This document shows, piece after piece, positions 5,278 through 7,077 of a DNA stretch of 7,077 bases. The stretch is from an uncultured Acidaminococcus sp. Its GTDB lineage: Bacteria > Bacillota_C > Negativicutes > Acidaminococcales > Acidaminococcaceae. Each line of letters starts with the position of its first letter. Positions within the stretch are counted from its first letter, which is position 1. The stretch spans positions 1 through 7,077 of the forward strand of contig OMUE01000033.1 in the NCBI GenBank assembly GCA_900314165.1. Reading direction: 5' to 3'. The notes beneath the pieces are model-generated. The model saw nothing but the letters and a program-made list of their open reading frames with translations, did not search any database and was not told the origin of the DNA. The position numbers were made by a program, and so were the translations under genes.

Positions 5278-5711
5278 AGCAGGGCTCAGACCAGGAACTG
5301 CTGGCCTATACGATGGCCCTGTCTAGGGAAATCCTGCTGCTGCCGGAAGAGAAAAGCAAATTCCGCAGAGGGATGGAGCTCTTGGGCTACAAAAATTTCC
5401 AGAACGGACAAGAGGAAATGCCGGAATTCAACGGTCAGGAGGCTCCGGATCAGGTCTGGAGGAATCTGCTGCAGCATGAGGCCGCCCTGGGTTTGGACTT
5501 ATTGAAGGCTCAATGGGAAAGCGGTTCCGAGAGCCACTCTTCCGAATTACAAAATGCCTTGAAACTTTGCCGTGCTCTGTGGCTTTTGGGCCAGCCTTTC
5601 CTGATGGAGGCAGACTGGCAGGAAGGGAAGGCGCTGCTGACTGGTAGGAACGGCACTGCTAAGCTGTCAGCAGATTTGTGGCAGATGTTATATGAATCTT
5701 GTAAAAAATAA
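5274..5711 (+). CDS. C-terminal part of the split CYTH protein with a helical tail
   Basis: This is the downstream frame, nominally starting at TTG 5274 but open from 5220 and lacking a ribosome binding site of its own, so it is best read as the continuation of the upstream frame. It contains the end of the CYTH domain (LPEEKSKFRRGMELL, with the conserved SKFxRG pattern) followed by about 90 residues predicted helical. In relatives such as YgiF a long CHAD domain follows CYTH. Here WRNLLQHEAALGLDLL and LQNALKLCRALWLL resemble the first CHAD helices only loosely, and the region is much shorter than a CHAD domain, so a truncated or degenerate CHAD is a guess. Confidence 0.55.
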   Translation: MKQGSDQELLAYTMALSREILLLPEEKSKFRRGMELLGYKNFQNGQEEMPEFNGQEAPDQVWRNLLQHEAALGLDLLKAQWESGSESHSSELQNALKLCRALWLLGQPFLMEADWQEGKALLTGRNGTAKLSADLWQMLYESCKK

Positions 5712-5753
5712 AAAGTCAAAAAATCGAAAAAAGTATTTGACTTTTTGACTTTT
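5709..5753 (+). terminator. AT-rich stem element, copy 2, at the CYTH gene end
   Basis: The arms AAAAAGTCAAA (5710-5720) and TTTGACTTTTT (5736-5746) pair perfectly around a 15-nt A-rich loop, with an alternative second arm TGACTTTT at 5746-5753. The stem overlaps the TAA stop. It resembles the element at 4-42. It has a T-rich 3' side but a low-GC stem, so it is at best a moderate terminator. Confidence 0.5.
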
Positions 5754-5765
5754 ACTGTGTAGAAT

Positions 5766-5808
5766 AGGACCAGGAAGTAAAAAAGTCACTTCCCCGGTCC
5801 TGTTTTTT
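5766..5808 (+). terminator. Rho-independent terminator between the CYTH gene and clpB
   Basis: AGGACC (5766-5771) pairs with GGTCCT (5796-5801), and AGGAAGT (5772-5778) pairs with ACTTCC plus neighbours (5788-5794) with one bulge. A run of six T (5803-5808) follows. It is the stronger of the two structures after the CYTH gene and implies that clpB has its own promoter in 5809-5887. Confidence 0.75.
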
Positions 5809-5900
5809 GTCGGAGAAAAACGAGGACAGCTGGAAATCAATATTTTGGAACTTGTCTTTAAGGCAATGATTTGATAGGAAAGTTTTTGGAGGTGTTTGTT

Positions 5901-7077
5901 ATGCAGGCAGAACGCTTAAGCGATGAAGTGAAAAACTTATTAGAAGCTGCCCAGCAGCAGGCCGTTATGAACTACAACCAGGAACTGAGCACGGTGCATC
6001 TGTTATCTGCCATGTGTGCCCAGCCTGATGGGTTCTTTAAATTTGTATTGAAGAGTCTAAAAGTGGATGAAAATGCCTTTAACAAAGACGTGGACCATCT
6101 GCTGAAAGAGATTCCGTCCGTCAAAGGTACGGACAGACTGGGCATGAGCACGGGCCTGGCCCGGGTGTTTGCCCTGGCGGAAAAAGCTGCCGGTCAGAAT
6201 GAAGTGACCCCATCCCATCTGTTGGCCGCCCTGTGCGACGACGGGGATACGGAAGTCGTGAACCTGTGCCATAAATACGGCATTACGAGAAGTGCCATCC
6301 GGAATCTGGTGGATAAGTACCAGGGTGGCCAGGATGCTGACGAGAATAAGAAGACCCTGGAGAAATATGGGCAGGATCTGACTCTGAAGGCGAAAAAAGG
6401 CGCCCTGGATCCTGTTATCGGCCGTGATGATGAAATCCGCCGGACTATTGAAATCCTGTCCCGCCGGAAAAAGAATAACCCTGTACTCATCGGTGAACCG
6501 GGCGTCGGCAAGACGGCCATTGTAGAAGGGCTGGCCCGCCGGATTGTAGCCGGTGATGTGCCGGAATCCCTGAAAAACAAGACTCTGTATGCCCTGGATC
6601 TGGCTTCCCTGGTAGCTGGTGCCAAGTACAGAGGGGAATTCGAAGAGAGACTGAAAAAGGTCCTGAAGATCGTGTCCGAATCCGCCGGCCAGATCATTAT
6701 GTTCATCGATGAACTGCACACGGTGGTAGGTGCCGGGGCTTCCGAAGGCTCCATGGATGCCGGGAATATCCTGAAACCCATGCTGGCCAGAGGGGAACTG
6801 CGTTGCATCGGGGCTACGACCTTAAACGAATACAGAAAATACATTGAAAAGGATTCTGCTCTGGAACGCCGGTTCCAGCCTGTACTGGTGACGGAACCCA
6901 GTGTGGAAGACACGGTTTCCATCCTCCGTGGCCTGAAGGAACGGTACGAAGTGCACCATGGCGTCCGCATCAAGGATTCTGCCCTGGTAGCGGCTGCAAC
7001 GCTCAGCAACCGGTATATCAATGAACGGTTCCTGCCGGATAAGGCCATCGACCTGGTGGATGAAGCGGCTGCCAAAC
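5901..7077 (+). CDS. clpB: ClpB disaggregase, N-terminal 392 residues (runs off the window)
   Basis: ClpB is the Hsp100 AAA+ unfoldase that rescues aggregated proteins with DnaK/DnaJ/GrpE in the cytoplasm. Seen here are the Clp N domain (about 1-145, two repeats), a short linker, then most of the first AAA+ module. That module has Walker A GEPGVGKT (198-205), pore loop [12 protein letters not shown] with Y243, Walker B IIMFIDE (265-271), sensor-1 region GATT (304-307), arginine fingers in LERRF (R323, R324) and the small subdomain motif [16 protein letters not shown]. The sequence [26 protein letters not shown] is ClpB-like rather than ClpC- or ClpA-like. The middle domain and second AAA+ module lie beyond the window. 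GGAGGT (5888-5893), 7 nt before the ATG, fixes the start. No CIRCE element or correctly spaced CtsR heptads were found in 5809-5900, so the heat-shock control is unknown. Confidence 0.96.
   Translation, partial: MQAERLSDEVKNLLEAAQQQAVMNYNQELSTVHLLSAMCAQPDGFFKFVLKSLKVDENAFNKDVDHLLKEIPSVKGTDRLGMSTGLARVFALAEKAAGQNEVTPSHLLAALCDDGDTEVVNLCHKYGITRSAIRNLVDKYQGGQDADENKKTLEKYGQDLTLKAKKGALDPVIGRDDEIRRTIEILSRRKKNNPVLIGEPGVGKTAIVEGLARRIVAGDVPESLKNKTLYALDLASLVAGAKYRGEFEERLKKVLKIVSESAGQIIMFIDELHTVVGAGASEGSMDAGNILKPMLARGELRCIGATTLNEYRKYIEKDSALERRFQPVLVTEPSVEDTVSILRGLKERYEVHHGVRIKDSALVAAATLSNRYINERFLPDKAIDLVDEAAAK

Larger units (their letters stand above)
4771..5711 (+). pseudogene. CYTH-domain protein gene interrupted by a one-base frameshift
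   Basis: Two overlapping reading frames together make one CYTH protein. The first frame runs from the ATG at 4771 to a TGA at 5275-5277. The second is open from 5220 to the TAA at 5709-5711. Family homology crosses from one to the other: VELSVDRGGISADGKQ in frame 1 continues as GSYYEIELELKQG in frame 2, which is the usual CYTH order. Adding one G between 5247 and 5248 restores a continuous 313-residue protein, so a GGG to GG deletion is the simplest explanation. It may be a true pseudogene, a sequencing or assembly error, or much less likely a programmed -1 frameshift, since no classical slippery heptamer is visible. GGAGG (4759-4763), 7 nt before the ATG, supports the start. Confidence 0.7.

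Noticed and set aside
5711..5753. CtsR-type heptads controlling clpB
   Set aside because: The minus strand shows two AGTCAAA units, but only 1 bp apart instead of the 3-bp spacer of the known CtsR operator. They also lie upstream of the terminator at 5766-5808, away from the clpB promoter region.
5809..5900. CIRCE (HrcA) element or clear sigma-A promoter before clpB
   Set aside because: No TTAGCACTC-N9-GAGTGCTAA is present. TTGTCT at 5852-5857 has no convincing -10 at 16-18 bp, so no promoter is called.
6194..7075. Minus-strand ORFs (also 6057-6719) opposite clpB
   Set aside because: The plus strand is unambiguous ClpB with Walker motifs; the antisense frames are Ser/Arg-rich shadows.

Overview
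The window looks like a chromosomal segment from an anaerobic, amino-acid-fermenting Firmicute. My best guess is a Negativicute of the Acidaminococcus/Phascolarctobacterium kind. The basis is gene content (an M20 peptidase with a YfcC/DcuC-type carrier, a Fur/PerR-type regulator, ClpB), strong AGGAGG-type ribosome binding sites, moderately GC-rich coding DNA, and AT-rich intergenic DNA holding GC-rich palindromic repeats. The taxonomic call is inference, not proof.

Layout. 1-328: leader region with a stem element just after what may be an upstream stop codon, a GC-rich palindromic repeat, a perfect-stem terminator and a good sigma-A promoter. 329-2944 (+): a two-gene operon of an M20 (carboxypeptidase G2-like) metallopeptidase and a YfcC-family carrier, 18 bp apart, ended by a perfect 16-bp-stem terminator. 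2984-3412 (-): a Fur/PerR-family regulator converging on that terminator, with its own TTGACA-17-TATTAT promoter. 3413-3998: 586 bp without a gene but dense in repeats (octamer array, nested inverted repeat, minus-strand terminator, second copy of the GC-rich repeat, heptamer array). 3999-4535 (-): a flavin reductase-like protein. 4536-4770: a divergent intergenic region with more heptamer arrays. 4771-5711 (+): a CYTH-domain protein split by an apparent one-base deletion near 5247. 5712-5900: two terminator-like structures and the clpB leader. 5901-7077 (+): the 5' part of clpB, running off the window.

How the genes may work together. The peptidase and carrier form a plausible import-and-cleave module for a peptide or N-acyl amino acid. 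The Fur/PerR-like regulator, flavin reductase, CYTH protein and ClpB are individually common stress or housekeeping genes, and nothing in the sequence ties them into one pathway. No clear new multi-gene system is visible. The most unusual signals are the intergenic short tandem arrays: at least three heptamer arrays with TCT every 7 bp and one octamer array with AGT every 8 bp. Next are the dispersed GC-rich repeat with a covarying hairpin, the CYTH frameshift, and a likely Asp-to-Asn change at the PerR metal/sensing site.
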